Source: CBDUEF01 sp018063485 (GTDB lineage Bacteria; Pseudomonadota; Alphaproteobacteria; Rhodobacterales; Rhodobacteraceae). Taken from it: a stretch of DNA of 64,000 bases. The translations under genes were made by a program, and so were the position numbers. Under the pieces are notes generated by a model, which saw nothing but the letters and a program-made list of their open reading frames with translations, did not search any database and had not been told where the DNA came from. Of this stretch, positions 56,717 to 64,000 are shown piece by piece. Each line of letters opens with the position of its first letter. Position 1 is the first letter of the stretch. The DNA is taken from NCBI GenBank assembly GCA_037045435.1, contig JBAOID010000031.1:310001-374000 (forward strand), read 5' to 3'.

Positions 56717-59700
56717 TCAGGCCTCCTTGGGGCTGCGCAACCAGATGTAGATTGCCGGGATTACCAGCACTGTCAAAATCGTCGATGATGCCAACCCAAA
56801 CAACAGCGAAATCGCCAACCCCTGAAAGATCGGATCGCTGAGGATCGTGACCGCACCGATCATCGCCGCCAAAGCTGTCAACAGGATCGGCTTGAAGCGG
56901 ACCGCCCCGGCATCCAGCAAAGTTTCCCGCAGGGTCTTGGCCGGATCAGCATGACGGATGAAATCCACCAGCAGGATCGAGTTGCGCACGATGATACCCG
57001 CCAGCGCGATAAAGCCGATCATCGAGGTGGCCGAGAATGGTGCGCCAAACAGCCAATGCCCGGCCAAGATCCCGATAAAGGTAAGCGGCACCGGCGTCAG
57101 CACCACCAAGGGCAGTTTGAACGAGCCAAACTGCATCACCACCAGAATATAAATCCCGACCAACGCCACCATAAAGGCCGCGCCCATGTCGCGGAAGGTC
57201 ACCCAGGTTACATCCCATTCGCCATCCCAGAGCAACGATGGTTTGGTCGTGTCTTCGGGCTGGCCGTGCTGCAAAATCTCGGGTTTTGGCAAATCTCCCC
57301 AGTCAGCCGCCGCTATCGCCCGCGCCACGGCAATCTGCCCGTAAAGGGGCGCCTCAAATTCGCCCGCCAGTTCTGCGGTGACCATCTCGGCAGGCTTGCC
57401 ATTGTGGCGGAAAATCGGGAACGAGGCGGTCTCATGGCTGATCTCCACCACATCGCCCAATTCCACCACCGAGCGCGCACCGGGCAGGATATTGGCCGGA
57501 ACCGGCGTGGAAAGCGCCCGCTCATCCAGCACCCGGCCCGATTTTGATGGCTCCAACCGGATCGCAATCGGCTCGCGCCCGTCAGATCGGTGCGAATAGC
57601 CCACGGTGGTGCCGCCATAAAGCATCCCGATGGTCTGGAACACATCGCCCGGCTCGACCTTGTGAAAATCAAGATTGGCGTCGTTCAGCGTCAGGCGCAG
57701 CCGCTGGGCAGGCACCCCGTAGCTGTCGTCAATGTCCACGATATAGGGCACCGTATTGAAGGCCTCACGCACCTTTGCGGCCACCGCGCGGCGGGTTTGC
57801 GCGTCGGGTCCGTAAATCTCGGCCAAGAGTGTTGCCATCACCGGCGGCCCCGGTGGCGGCTCGACCACTCTCACCGCCGTTCCCGCGGGGAAGGTCAGCG
57901 CGTGGATACGCGCCCGTACATCCAGCGCGATCTCATGGCTTTCGCGCGACCGCTCGGTTTTGGGCGTCAGGTTCAGTTGCAGATCACCCATCTGCGGCTC
58001 TGCCCGCAGGTAATAGTGCCGCACCAAACCGTTGAAGTTGAACGGCGCTGCCGTTCCCGCATGGGATTGAATCGACTGGATTTCAGCAACCGGAGCCAGC
58101 ACCGCCGCAATATCTTGCAAGCGACGGTCAGTTTCTTCCACCGAGGTGCCTTTGGGCAGATCCAGCACCACGGCCAATTCGGATTTGTTGTCGAACGGCA
58201 GCAGCTTGACCGTCACCGATTTGGTGTAAAACAGCGACATCGAGCCAAGTGTTGCGATCAACACCAACAGCAGGAAGGTCCGTGCCGTGCCACGGCTGGC
58301 CAGAACGGGGCGCGCAACACGCCGATACATCCGCCCCAACACGCCGCCATCATCCTCGCCGCCATGCCCATCCTCATGCGGCTTGCCGAATTTCAGCATC
58401 AGCCAGGGCGTGATCATCACCGCGACAAAGAAGGAAAACACCATCGCAGCCGAGGCCACCGCCGGGATTGGACTCATGTAAGGCCCCATCATCCCCGACA
58501 CGAAGAGCATTGGCAACAGCGCCGCAACCACTGTCAAAGTGGCAACAATCGTGGGGTTGCCCACCTCGCCCACCGCATCAATCGCCGCTTGGCGGCGCGA
58601 GCGACCGTCCCCCATGCCCCAATGCCGAGCGATGTTCTCGATCACCACAATCGCATCATCCACCAGAATCCCGATGGAAAAGATCAGGGCAAACAACGAC
58701 ACCCGGTTCAGTGTGAAGCCCATAAGATTGGCGGCAAACAGCGTCAGCAAAATCGTGACCGGGATCACAATCAGCACCACAAGGGCCTCACGCCAGCCAA
58801 TCGCCAGCCAGACCAGCAGCACGATGGAAATCGTGGCAAGGCCCAGATGGAACAGCAGCTCATTGGCCTTTTCGTTGGCCGTCTCACCATAATCGCGGGT
58901 GATGGTGACCGTCACATCCTCGGGGATCACATTGCCTTCAAGCCGCTCAACCGCATGGCGGATTTCTTCGCCGATCGTTACCGCATTGGCTCCGGGACGC
59001 TTGGCAATCGCCAAAGACACCGCAGGCAGACGCGAAAAGCCGTCGCCGCTGCGGTCCAGATGGGCAACGCGCGCCTCGGTCGTATCGGTGGCAAGGCTGA
59101 CGGTGGCGACATCGCGCACATAGATCGGGCGGCCGTCGCGGGTGGTGACAAGCAGGTTCTCGATCTCGGACAGATCGGTCAGGGTCTTGCCGGCCGAAAG
59201 CCCGATCTGGCGGCCATCCTCGCGCACCAGACCCACGGAAAAGGCGCGGTTCGCCCCCTCGACCTTACCGGCAAGCGCTTGCAAGGTCAGCCCGGCCTTG
59301 GCCAGACGTTCAGGGTCAGGCTCGATCCTGATCGCTTCGGGGGTTTCGCCCACAACATAGGTCAGGCCGATCTCGGGCAGGCTGGCAATCGCTACCTGCA
59401 CCTCATGCGCCACGCGGGTCAGATCCGCGGGTGTCCAGCGCGCTGCGGCTTCGGCCTTGGGCGACAGCGTCAGCACCATGATTGCCACATCATCAATCCC
59501 GCGCCCTACAATCAGCGGCTCGGGGATCCCTTTGGGGATGCGGTCGATATTGGCCGAGATTTTCTCATGCACGCGCAAAATGGCGGCATCCGCCGATGTG
59601 CCGACCAGAAAACGTGCCGTCACCATCGTGGCATCGTCACGGGTCTGCGAATAGACATGCTCAACGCCGGGAATTGATTTCACGATGGTTTCAAGCGGCT

Positions 59701-59929
59701 CTGTCACCAGCTTGACAGCATCTTCGGCATGCAGACCATCGGCCTGCACCATGATATCCACCATGGGCACCGAGATTTGCGGCTCTTCTTCGCGCGGCAA
59801 AGTCACCAAGGCAACCATGCCCAGGATCAACGCCGCAAACAGCGCCAGAGGCGTCAGGGGCGAGGTGATAAAGCCGCGCGTCAACGCTCCGGCAATACCC
59901 AGTTTTGACTCGACAGGTTTCGCGCTCAT
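56717..59929 (-). CDS. RND efflux transporter, inner-membrane pump (AcrB/MdtC type)
   Basis: A 1070-residue proton-driven exporter. Two similar halves each carry a first span, a large periplasmic domain and a cluster of further spans. PREEEPQISVPMVDIMVQ follows the first helix. The FSIGILVDDAIVVIENIA helix bears the Asp pair that carries protons. It forms a tripartite pump with the MFP encoded just upstream (4-base overlap) and an outer-membrane channel that is not in the window. Drug, solvent or metal substrate cannot be told. Confidence 0.93.
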   Translation of the reverse strand: MSAKPVESKLGIAGALTRGFITSPLTPLALFAALILGMVALVTLPREEEPQISVPMVDIMVQADGLHAEDAVKLVTEPLETIVKSIPGVEHVYSQTRDDATMVTARFLVGTSADAAILRVHEKISANIDRIPKGIPEPLIVGRGIDDVAIMVLTLSPKAEAAARWTPADLTRVAHEVQVAIASLPEIGLTYVVGETPEAIRIEPDPERLAKAGLTLQALAGKVEGANRAFSVGLVREDGRQIGLSAGKTLTDLSEIENLLVTTRDGRPIYVRDVATVSLATDTTEARVAHLDRSGDGFSRLPAVSLAIAKRPGANAVTIGEEIRHAVERLEGNVIPEDVTVTITRDYGETANEKANELLFHLGLATISIVLLVWLAIGWREALVVLIVIPVTILLTLFAANLMGFTLNRVSLFALIFSIGILVDDAIVVIENIARHWGMGDGRSRRQAAIDAVGEVGNPTIVATLTVVAALLPMLFVSGMMGPYMSPIPAVASAAMVFSFFVAVMITPWLMLKFGKPHEDGHGGEDDGGVLGRMYRRVARPVLASRGTARTFLLLVLIATLGSMSLFYTKSVTVKLLPFDNKSELAVVLDLPKGTSVEETDRRLQDIAAVLAPVAEIQSIQSHAGTAAPFNFNGLVRHYYLRAEPQMGDLQLNLTPKTERSRESHEIALDVRARIHALTFPAGTAVRVVEPPPGPPVMATLLAEIYGPDAQTRRAVAAKVREAFNTVPYIVDIDDSYGVPAQRLRLTLNDANLDFHKVEPGDVFQTIGMLYGGTTVGYSHRSDGREPIAIRLEPSKSGRVLDERALSTPVPANILPGARSVVELGDVVEISHETASFPIFRHNGKPAEMVTAELAGEFEAPLYGQIAVARAIAAADWGDLPKPEILQHGQPEDTTKPSLLWDGEWDVTWVTFRDMGAAFMVALVGIYILVVMQFGSFKLPLVVLTPVPLTFIGILAGHWLFGAPFSATSMIGFIALAGIIVRNSILLVDFIRHADPAKTLRETLLDAGAVRFKPILLTALAAMIGAVTILSDPIFQGLAISLLFGLASSTILTVLVIPAIYIWLRSPKEA

Positions 59930-60891
59930 GGCAGCACCACCGTATCGCCTGCAATCAGGCCCGACAGAATTTCCCGCATCGCCCCAGCCTCGGTTGTCAC
60001 CAAAGGCCCCGGCACAACGGTGACGTCACGCGCGCCCTCAGCGGTGGTGATCCTGACCAGATCAAGCCCGGCCTGGCGATGAATGGCGGCCTCGGGCACG
60101 ACGAGTGCCGCACGTTCGCCCACCGGCACCTGCACCAGAATACGTTGTCCGATAAAAGCATCCGATAGCCCTTCAACCGCCACATCCGCTGTGACCCGGC
60201 CACCCTCGATCAAAGGGTAGATCTTTTCGATCTTGCCCTCACGCGGAGCCGTTTCATCGCCAATCTGCACCACCATGCCTTCGGTCAGGCCCTGTGCGTG
60301 ACGTTCGGGGATGGCAAGGCGCAAGAACACCGGCCCGCCCGCGATGGTTGAGACCGGCTCGCCCGGCATCACCACTTCGCCCAGACGCATCGGCACCGTC
60401 AGCACCCGGCCCGTCATCGGGGCCACGACGTCGCCCTCGGAAATCTGCTGCTCGATCACCGCCCGCGCCGCGCGCGCCTCGGTCACGCCATTGGTGGCCA
60501 CATCAACCGTGGTGCGGATCTGATCCACCCTTTGCGTCGTGGTGGCGCCGCGTGCCAGCAATTCCTCGTTCCGCTTCAATTCCGATTGCGCGTTGGCCAG
60601 TTCCGACTCCCCCGCCCTGATCCGCGCCTCGGCGGCATCAAGTTGCAGCGCCATCTTTTCATCCAGCACCCGCGCGATCACTTGGCCTGCCTTGACACCC
60701 GAGCCTTCGGTCACATCCAAAGCCACCAGCGTTCCACCCACCCGCGCCCGCGCTGGCACAACTGACCGGCTTTCGATCTGGCCAAACAGGGCCTTGGTTT
60801 CGATCACCTGAACCGGTTTCAACACCAGATCTTCGGCAAACGAGGGCATGGCCGCGAACAACATCACGGCAAGAACGGAACGCAAGAGCAT
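59926..60891 (-). CDS. RND efflux membrane fusion protein
   Basis: A 321-residue periplasmic adaptor. The signal peptide ends near AMPSFA|ED. Lipoyl-like halves flank a helical hairpin: RVGGTLVALDVTEGSGVKAG and VVAPMTGRVLTVPMRLGEVV, with the coiled hairpin DAAEARIRAGESELANAQSE between them. ATG 60891 has AAGGA before it. It bridges the RND pump and the outer-membrane channel. Confidence 0.92.
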   Translation of the reverse strand: MLLRSVLAVMLFAAMPSFAEDLVLKPVQVIETKALFGQIESRSVVPARARVGGTLVALDVTEGSGVKAGQVIARVLDEKMALQLDAAEARIRAGESELANAQSELKRNEELLARGATTTQRVDQIRTTVDVATNGVTEARAARAVIEQQISEGDVVAPMTGRVLTVPMRLGEVVMPGEPVSTIAGGPVFLRLAIPERHAQGLTEGMVVQIGDETAPREGKIEKIYPLIEGGRVTADVAVEGLSDAFIGQRILVQVPVGERAALVVPEAAIHRQAGLDLVRITTAEGARDVTVVPGPLVTTEAGAMREILSGLIAGDTVVLP

Positions 60892-60925
60892 GACGTTTTC
60901 CTTTTGGATCAGCAGATAATTCGGA

Positions 60926-61126
60926 TCAGCAAGAGGTTCCGGCGCGGAAACCCAGTTTGCGGAAAATGCTGGAGGCCGGGCAAAAACCGGTAAAGGCCGA
61001 TTGCAGCAAATTGGCCCCGACAAAGGCAGTCAGTGCCAGGAAATACGGCGATACAGCCCAAGCCAGTGCCAGCGACGCCAGCACCATGAAACCTGCAAAT
61101 GCCATAACGGCTTGATTGACAGTCAT
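60926..61126 (-). CDS. DUF2892 small membrane protein
   Basis: A 66-residue protein with two hydrophobic segments (NQAVMAFAGFMVLASLALAW and FLALTAFVGANLLQSAFTGF), and Cys residues in GFCPASSIFRKLGF and at the C-terminus, as in DUF2892/YgaP-type membrane domains. Such proteins are often found with rhodaneses and sulfide- or ArsR-regulated genes. GGAGAGAGAAG precedes the ATG. It lies 34 bases before the MFP gene and is probably the first gene of the efflux operon. Confidence 0.85.
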   Translation of the reverse strand: MTVNQAVMAFAGFMVLASLALAWAVSPYFLALTAFVGANLLQSAFTGFCPASSIFRKLGFRAGTSC

Positions 61127-61241
61127 CTTCTCTCTCCTCAATGGCGGGAGGGTGAAAGCACCCGACCCCGGAATCACATTCAGGAAGTTATATGCGTTTT
61201 ATATTCACAAATTGCAATATGTATTTGCTGAAAGCCCAAAC

Positions 61242-62525
61242 CTATTCCGCCGCCATCGCCCGCCCGGCCCCGGGCCCCAACAAGCCTTGGCAAATCTCCG
61301 AGAGCGCCAATGCTGCCGCGCCATGCGCCCACAAAAGGTCTCCCCAGGCATGGATTTCAATCGGCGGGCGTGATCGGCCAGAATTGATCGACAGATTGCC
61401 CATCTCGGCCAAAGTCTCTTCGGCATAGAGATAGTCATAGCGCATCCGCTCTCCCGACAGGATGATCAGCGCCGGATCGAACAGGTTGACCACGGTGGAA
61501 ATCCCGACCGCCAAATAGCGCCCGGCACGACGAAAGATCGAGCGCGCTGTTGCATTGCCAGCCTTGGCTTGTTCAAACAGGGTTTCGAGCAATGCAGGAA
61601 TGCTGTGGATCTCCAGATGCGATCTGTTCAGAGCCGTCGCTGCCTCGCGCGCCAATGCATAATCGGCAACATAGGCCTCCAGACAGCCGCGCTGGCCACA
61701 GCGGCACAAGGCCCCGTCCAGATGCACCTTGGTGTGACCCAACTCCATGCCCAGACCCTGCGCCCCGCGATAGACGCGGTGGTTCATCACGAACCCCATT
61801 CCGACCCCGTGTTCAATCGTCACCACGGCAAAATCCGACAGCCCGCGCCCGGCACCGAACCACAATTCGGCCTGCGCTACCAGATTGGCATCATTATCAA
61901 CAAAGACCGGCACGCCAAACCGCTCGGTCGCAATCCTGGCAAAAGGAACCGTTCGTTCACTCAAGGTCGAGGACCAAAGAACCGATCCAGCCGCACAATC
62001 GACAAACCCCGGAACCCCAACACCGATGGCTGATAGATCCCTCACGCCCACCCCCGCCTTGTGGCAAACACGCTGCAAAAGCATCTCGACAGCGTCAATC
62101 ATTTCGACCACCGAAACCGGACCGGGGATACGTGAGATCACATCATCGGCAATCAGATTGCCCGCGAAATCAACGATAACCACCGTATGTTCGCGGTCTG
62201 AGAGTTTCATCCCCGCCACCATATGCGCCGATCTGCGCACCCCCAGCGCCACCGCTGGCCGCCCGCGCCCGGCGTCGCCCTCGCGTGGCAGCACCACTTC
62301 TTCAATCAGACCCGCTTCCAGCAGTTCCGAAGTGATCGTGGTCACCGAAGCCGGACTAACCCCCAGATCCTTGGCAAGTTGAACCCTTGGCACCAGCCCA
62401 GCCGCACGGATTCGCTCAAAAACCTGTTGGCGCAGGGGCCGTAACGTATCCAGCAGCGGAGGAATCAATGGGCCAACGCCTGTGCGCACGTCCCTGACGT
62501 CAGCTTTTGGCAACGCTCTGCTCAT
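61242..62525 (-). CDS. ROK-family transcriptional repressor, XylR/NagC-like
   Basis: A 427-residue protein. The N-terminal MarR-like helix-turn-helix is LAKDLGVSPASVTTITSELL at about residues 48-67. The sugar-kinase-like ROK body has the ligand motif ELGHTKVHLDG and the zinc motif CRCGQRGCLEA. Divergent from xylF, so it probably represses xylose uptake until the sugar is present. Identity as the xylose repressor rests on this context. Confidence 0.88.
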   Translation of the reverse strand: MSRALPKADVRDVRTGVGPLIPPLLDTLRPLRQQVFERIRAAGLVPRVQLAKDLGVSPASVTTITSELLEAGLIEEVVLPREGDAGRGRPAVALGVRRSAHMVAGMKLSDREHTVVIVDFAGNLIADDVISRIPGPVSVVEMIDAVEMLLQRVCHKAGVGVRDLSAIGVGVPGFVDCAAGSVLWSSTLSERTVPFARIATERFGVPVFVDNDANLVAQAELWFGAGRGLSDFAVVTIEHGVGMGFVMNHRVYRGAQGLGMELGHTKVHLDGALCRCGQRGCLEAYVADYALAREAATALNRSHLEIHSIPALLETLFEQAKAGNATARSIFRRAGRYLAVGISTVVNLFDPALIILSGERMRYDYLYAEETLAEMGNLSINSGRSRPPIEIHAWGDLLWAHGAAALALSEICQGLLGPGAGRAMAAE

Positions 62526-62735
62526 TTATTTGATCGCAAAACAAAAAGCATGTAAATCTCCCCTGTTTCTTGCGAAAATTGCTGCAATGCGGCAAAATAT
62601 CGATCAATTCTTACGTCACAACAGGTTTATAGATCATTTTTATTTTGACAACTGAATTTATTAGCGCCAGCTTTCTCATGCCCCGGCGAATCTGCCGGGC
62701 CGGCTTTTGCAGGCCGATTCTATAGGGAGGATACT
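62526..62735. promoter_or_regulatory. ROK regulator-xylF intergenic region
   Basis: An AT-rich 210-base divergent control region. TTGACA is at 62645-62650, but no good -10 hexamer lies 16-18 bases after it. A hairpin CCCGGC-GAATCT-GCCGGG at 62682-62699 sits in the xylF leader. TTTATT motifs recur (62525-62531 and 62656-62662) and could be ROK operator parts. TAGGGAGGA just before the xylF ATG is a strong ribosome site. Confidence 0.5.
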
Positions 62736-63761
62736 ATGCGCAATGCCATTCTCGTCGCAGTAATCGCTGCGGCAGGTTTCTCGTCTGCCGCTTACGCTCA
62801 AGGCAAAGTGGTCGGCGTTTCGTGGTCGAACTTTCAGGAAGAGCGTTGGAAAACTGACGAAGCCGCTATCAAAGCCGCTTTGGAAGCCAATGGCGACACC
62901 TATATCTCTGCCGATGCACAAGCCTCTGCTGCCAAGCAGTTGACCGATGTTGAGGCCCTTATCGCCCAAGGCGCAAACGCCCTGATCATTCTGGCGATGG
63001 ACAAAGACGCCATCGGCCCGGCTGTCGACAAGGCCGCAGCCGAAGGTATTCCTGTCGTTGGCTATGACCGCCTGATCGAAGACAACCGCGCTTTCTACCT
63101 GACCTTTGACAACAAGGGTGTCGGCAAGATCATCGCGGAAACCGTCAAAGCGGCCAAACCCGAAGGCAACTATGCCATCATCAAGGGCGACCCCGGCGAT
63201 CCGAACGCCGCCTTCCTGCTGGAAGGCATGATGGAAGTGATTGGCGGCGACGTGACTGCCGGCAAGATCAAGATTGTCGGTGAGGCCTTCTCGGATGGTT
63301 GGAAGCCGGAAAATGCCCAAAAGAACATGGAGCAGATCCTGACTGCGAACAACAACGCAGTCGATGCGGTTCTGGCCGAAAATGACGGCATGGCAGGCGG
63401 CGCGATTGCAGCCCTGTCGGCCCAGGGGTTGAATGTGCCGATCGGTGGCCAGGACGGCGACCTTGCCGCGCTGAACCGTGTGGCTCGTGGCACCCAGACC
63501 GTTTCGGTTTGGAAAGACTCACGCGAACTTGGCAAGGCAGCGGCAGATATCGCCTCGGCTTTGGCGGGTGGTGCGGCACTTGATGCCATTCCGAACGCAG
63601 TGAAGTGGTCGGGCGGCGACAAGGGTGTAGAGATGAACGCCATCTTCCTCGCCCCGACCCCGATCACCAAGGACAACCTGAATGTCGTGATCGACGCGGG
63701 CCATATCTCGAAAGAGCAGGCTTGCGAAGGCGCGATGGCCGATGTTGCCGCTTGCAAGTGA
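62736..63761 (+). CDS. xylF: D-xylose ABC transporter substrate-binding protein
   Basis: A 341-residue periplasmic protein of the pentose/hexose type. The signal peptide ends near SSAAYA|QG. The XylF hallmark segments are GVSWSNFQEERWKTDEAAIK, DAQASAAKQLTDVEALIAQG, YDRLIEDNRAFYLTFDNKGV and NDGMAGGAIAAL. It binds xylose and delivers it to XylH. The first gene of the xyl operon. Confidence 0.93.
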   Translation: MRNAILVAVIAAAGFSSAAYAQGKVVGVSWSNFQEERWKTDEAAIKAALEANGDTYISADAQASAAKQLTDVEALIAQGANALIILAMDKDAIGPAVDKAAAEGIPVVGYDRLIEDNRAFYLTFDNKGVGKIIAETVKAAKPEGNYAIIKGDPGDPNAAFLLEGMMEVIGGDVTAGKIKIVGEAFSDGWKPENAQKNMEQILTANNNAVDAVLAENDGMAGGAIAALSAQGLNVPIGGQDGDLAALNRVARGTQTVSVWKDSRELGKAAADIASALAGGAALDAIPNAVKWSGGDKGVEMNAIFLAPTPITKDNLNVVIDAGHISKEQACEGAMADVAACK

Positions 63762-63768
63762 TTTGAAC

Positions 63769-63797
63769 CCGGTGCCCGCCCGGCCGGTGGGCACCGG
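63769..63797 (+). promoter_or_regulatory. Intercistronic hairpin after xylF
   Basis: CCGGTGCCC and GGGCACCGG form a perfect nine-base stem around an 11-base loop, just after the xylF stop. As in the other binding-protein gene of this window, it probably protects the upstream message so that more XylF than permease is made. Confidence 0.65.
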
Positions 63798-63902
63798 ACC
63801 CTCGCCACGATATGCAGGCGCAAACCGCGCCCCACACCGGAGCCGCGACGGCAGTGGCCTGACCACGCGTCCCCGCCCCCCTTGCGTTGTGCTGGACGAA
63901 CC

Positions 63903-64000
63903 ATGACCGAAACTTCCAAACCCGCTGACCCATCGCCGCAAAACGCCGACCTTGGCCTTGCCGCCCGATTCCTGCGCGACACCGAGATTGACACCCGTGT
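63903..64000 (+). CDS. xylH: Xylose ABC transporter permease XylH (3' end outside window)
   Basis: Only the first 32 codons are present: a polar N-terminal lead followed by LAARFLRDTEIDTRV, which is the usual XylH cytoplasmic N-terminus. Position after xylF supports the call. The ATG at 63903 is used. XylH forms the membrane channel of the importer. Confidence 0.75.
   Translation, partial: MTETSKPADPSPQNADLGLAARFLRDTEIDTR

Noticed and set aside
57590..59677. 695-codon open frame on the plus strand across the RND pump gene
   Set aside because: Antisense shadow of a high-GC coding sequence, rich in His, Arg and Gln, with no resemblance to a known protein.
61127..61241. AT-rich stretch upstream of the DUF2892 gene as a BigR/ArsR operator
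   Set aside because: No clear palindrome could be made from it, and no ArsR-type gene is adjacent.

Overview
The window looks like the chromosome of an alphaproteobacterium of the Rhodobacteraceae (Paracoccus/Rhodobacter-like). The grounds are high GC with C/G-ending codons, a norCBQDEF operon in the Paracoccus order, a double-length NarK followed by narGHJI with a cysteine-free Fnr-type regulator (NarR-like) divergent from it, cytoplasmic sulfite dehydrogenase SoeABC, and a taurine-pyruvate aminotransferase. The theme of the central part is molybdenum and anaerobic respiration: nitric oxide reductase, nitrate reductase, molybdate uptake and two molybdopterin enzymes. No tRNA, rRNA, CRISPR array or intact insertion sequence was seen.

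Layout. 1-2.3 kb: end of a PotABC-type ABC transporter. 2.3-8.8 kb: NsrR-type sensor, a small membrane protein and norCBQDEF behind an Fnr/NnrR-type box. 8.8-11.3 kb: a long palindromic repeat, an anSME-type radical SAM enzyme and selD. 11.3-12.2 kb: non-coding DNA with a relic ABC ATPase. 12.3-23.5 kb: a catabolic island with a GntR regulator, M20 amidohydrolase, YtcJ-type amidohydrolase, complete Dpp-type ABC transporter, saccharopine-dehydrogenase-like enzyme and AhpD-like protein. 23.6-25.8 kb: Rnk-like protein, DUF1127 protein, a small ORF and a rhodanese. 25.9-29.4 kb: one-domain ModE, an inverted repeat and modABC, then a PCu(A)C copper chaperone. 29.4-33.8 kb: soeABC on the minus strand. 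34.4-36.8 kb: taurine-pyruvate aminotransferase and a BetI-like regulator. 37-40.3 kb: a fused TPP-dependent E1 alpha/beta enzyme and a FabD-like acyltransferase. 40.3-52.6 kb: narR, then narKGHJI followed without a gap by ppiC, a hemerythrin-like gene and a DUF2478 gene. 52.6-61.1 kb (minus strand): FAH-family enzyme, RTX-Hint protein and a DUF2892-MFP-RND efflux operon. 61.2-64 kb: ROK repressor divergent from xylF and the start of xylH.

How the genes fit together. Molybdate enters through ModABC and can supply NarGHI and SoeABC. NarK brings in nitrate and exports nitrite; NorCB removes nitric oxide made later in denitrification (no nitrite or nitrous oxide reductase genes lie in the window). 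Tpa and SoeABC are the first and last steps of taurine dissimilation; the middle enzyme, Xsc, is not here.

Sequence quality. From about 34.7 to 49.4 kb nearly every gene is broken by single-base indels, and every one examined is an insertion. Protein similarity carries on across all frames. This resembles uncorrected long-read error rather than gene decay, and those genes are annotated as full-length loci with disrupted frames. Isolated single indels also break norQ, the YtcJ-type amidohydrolase and modC.
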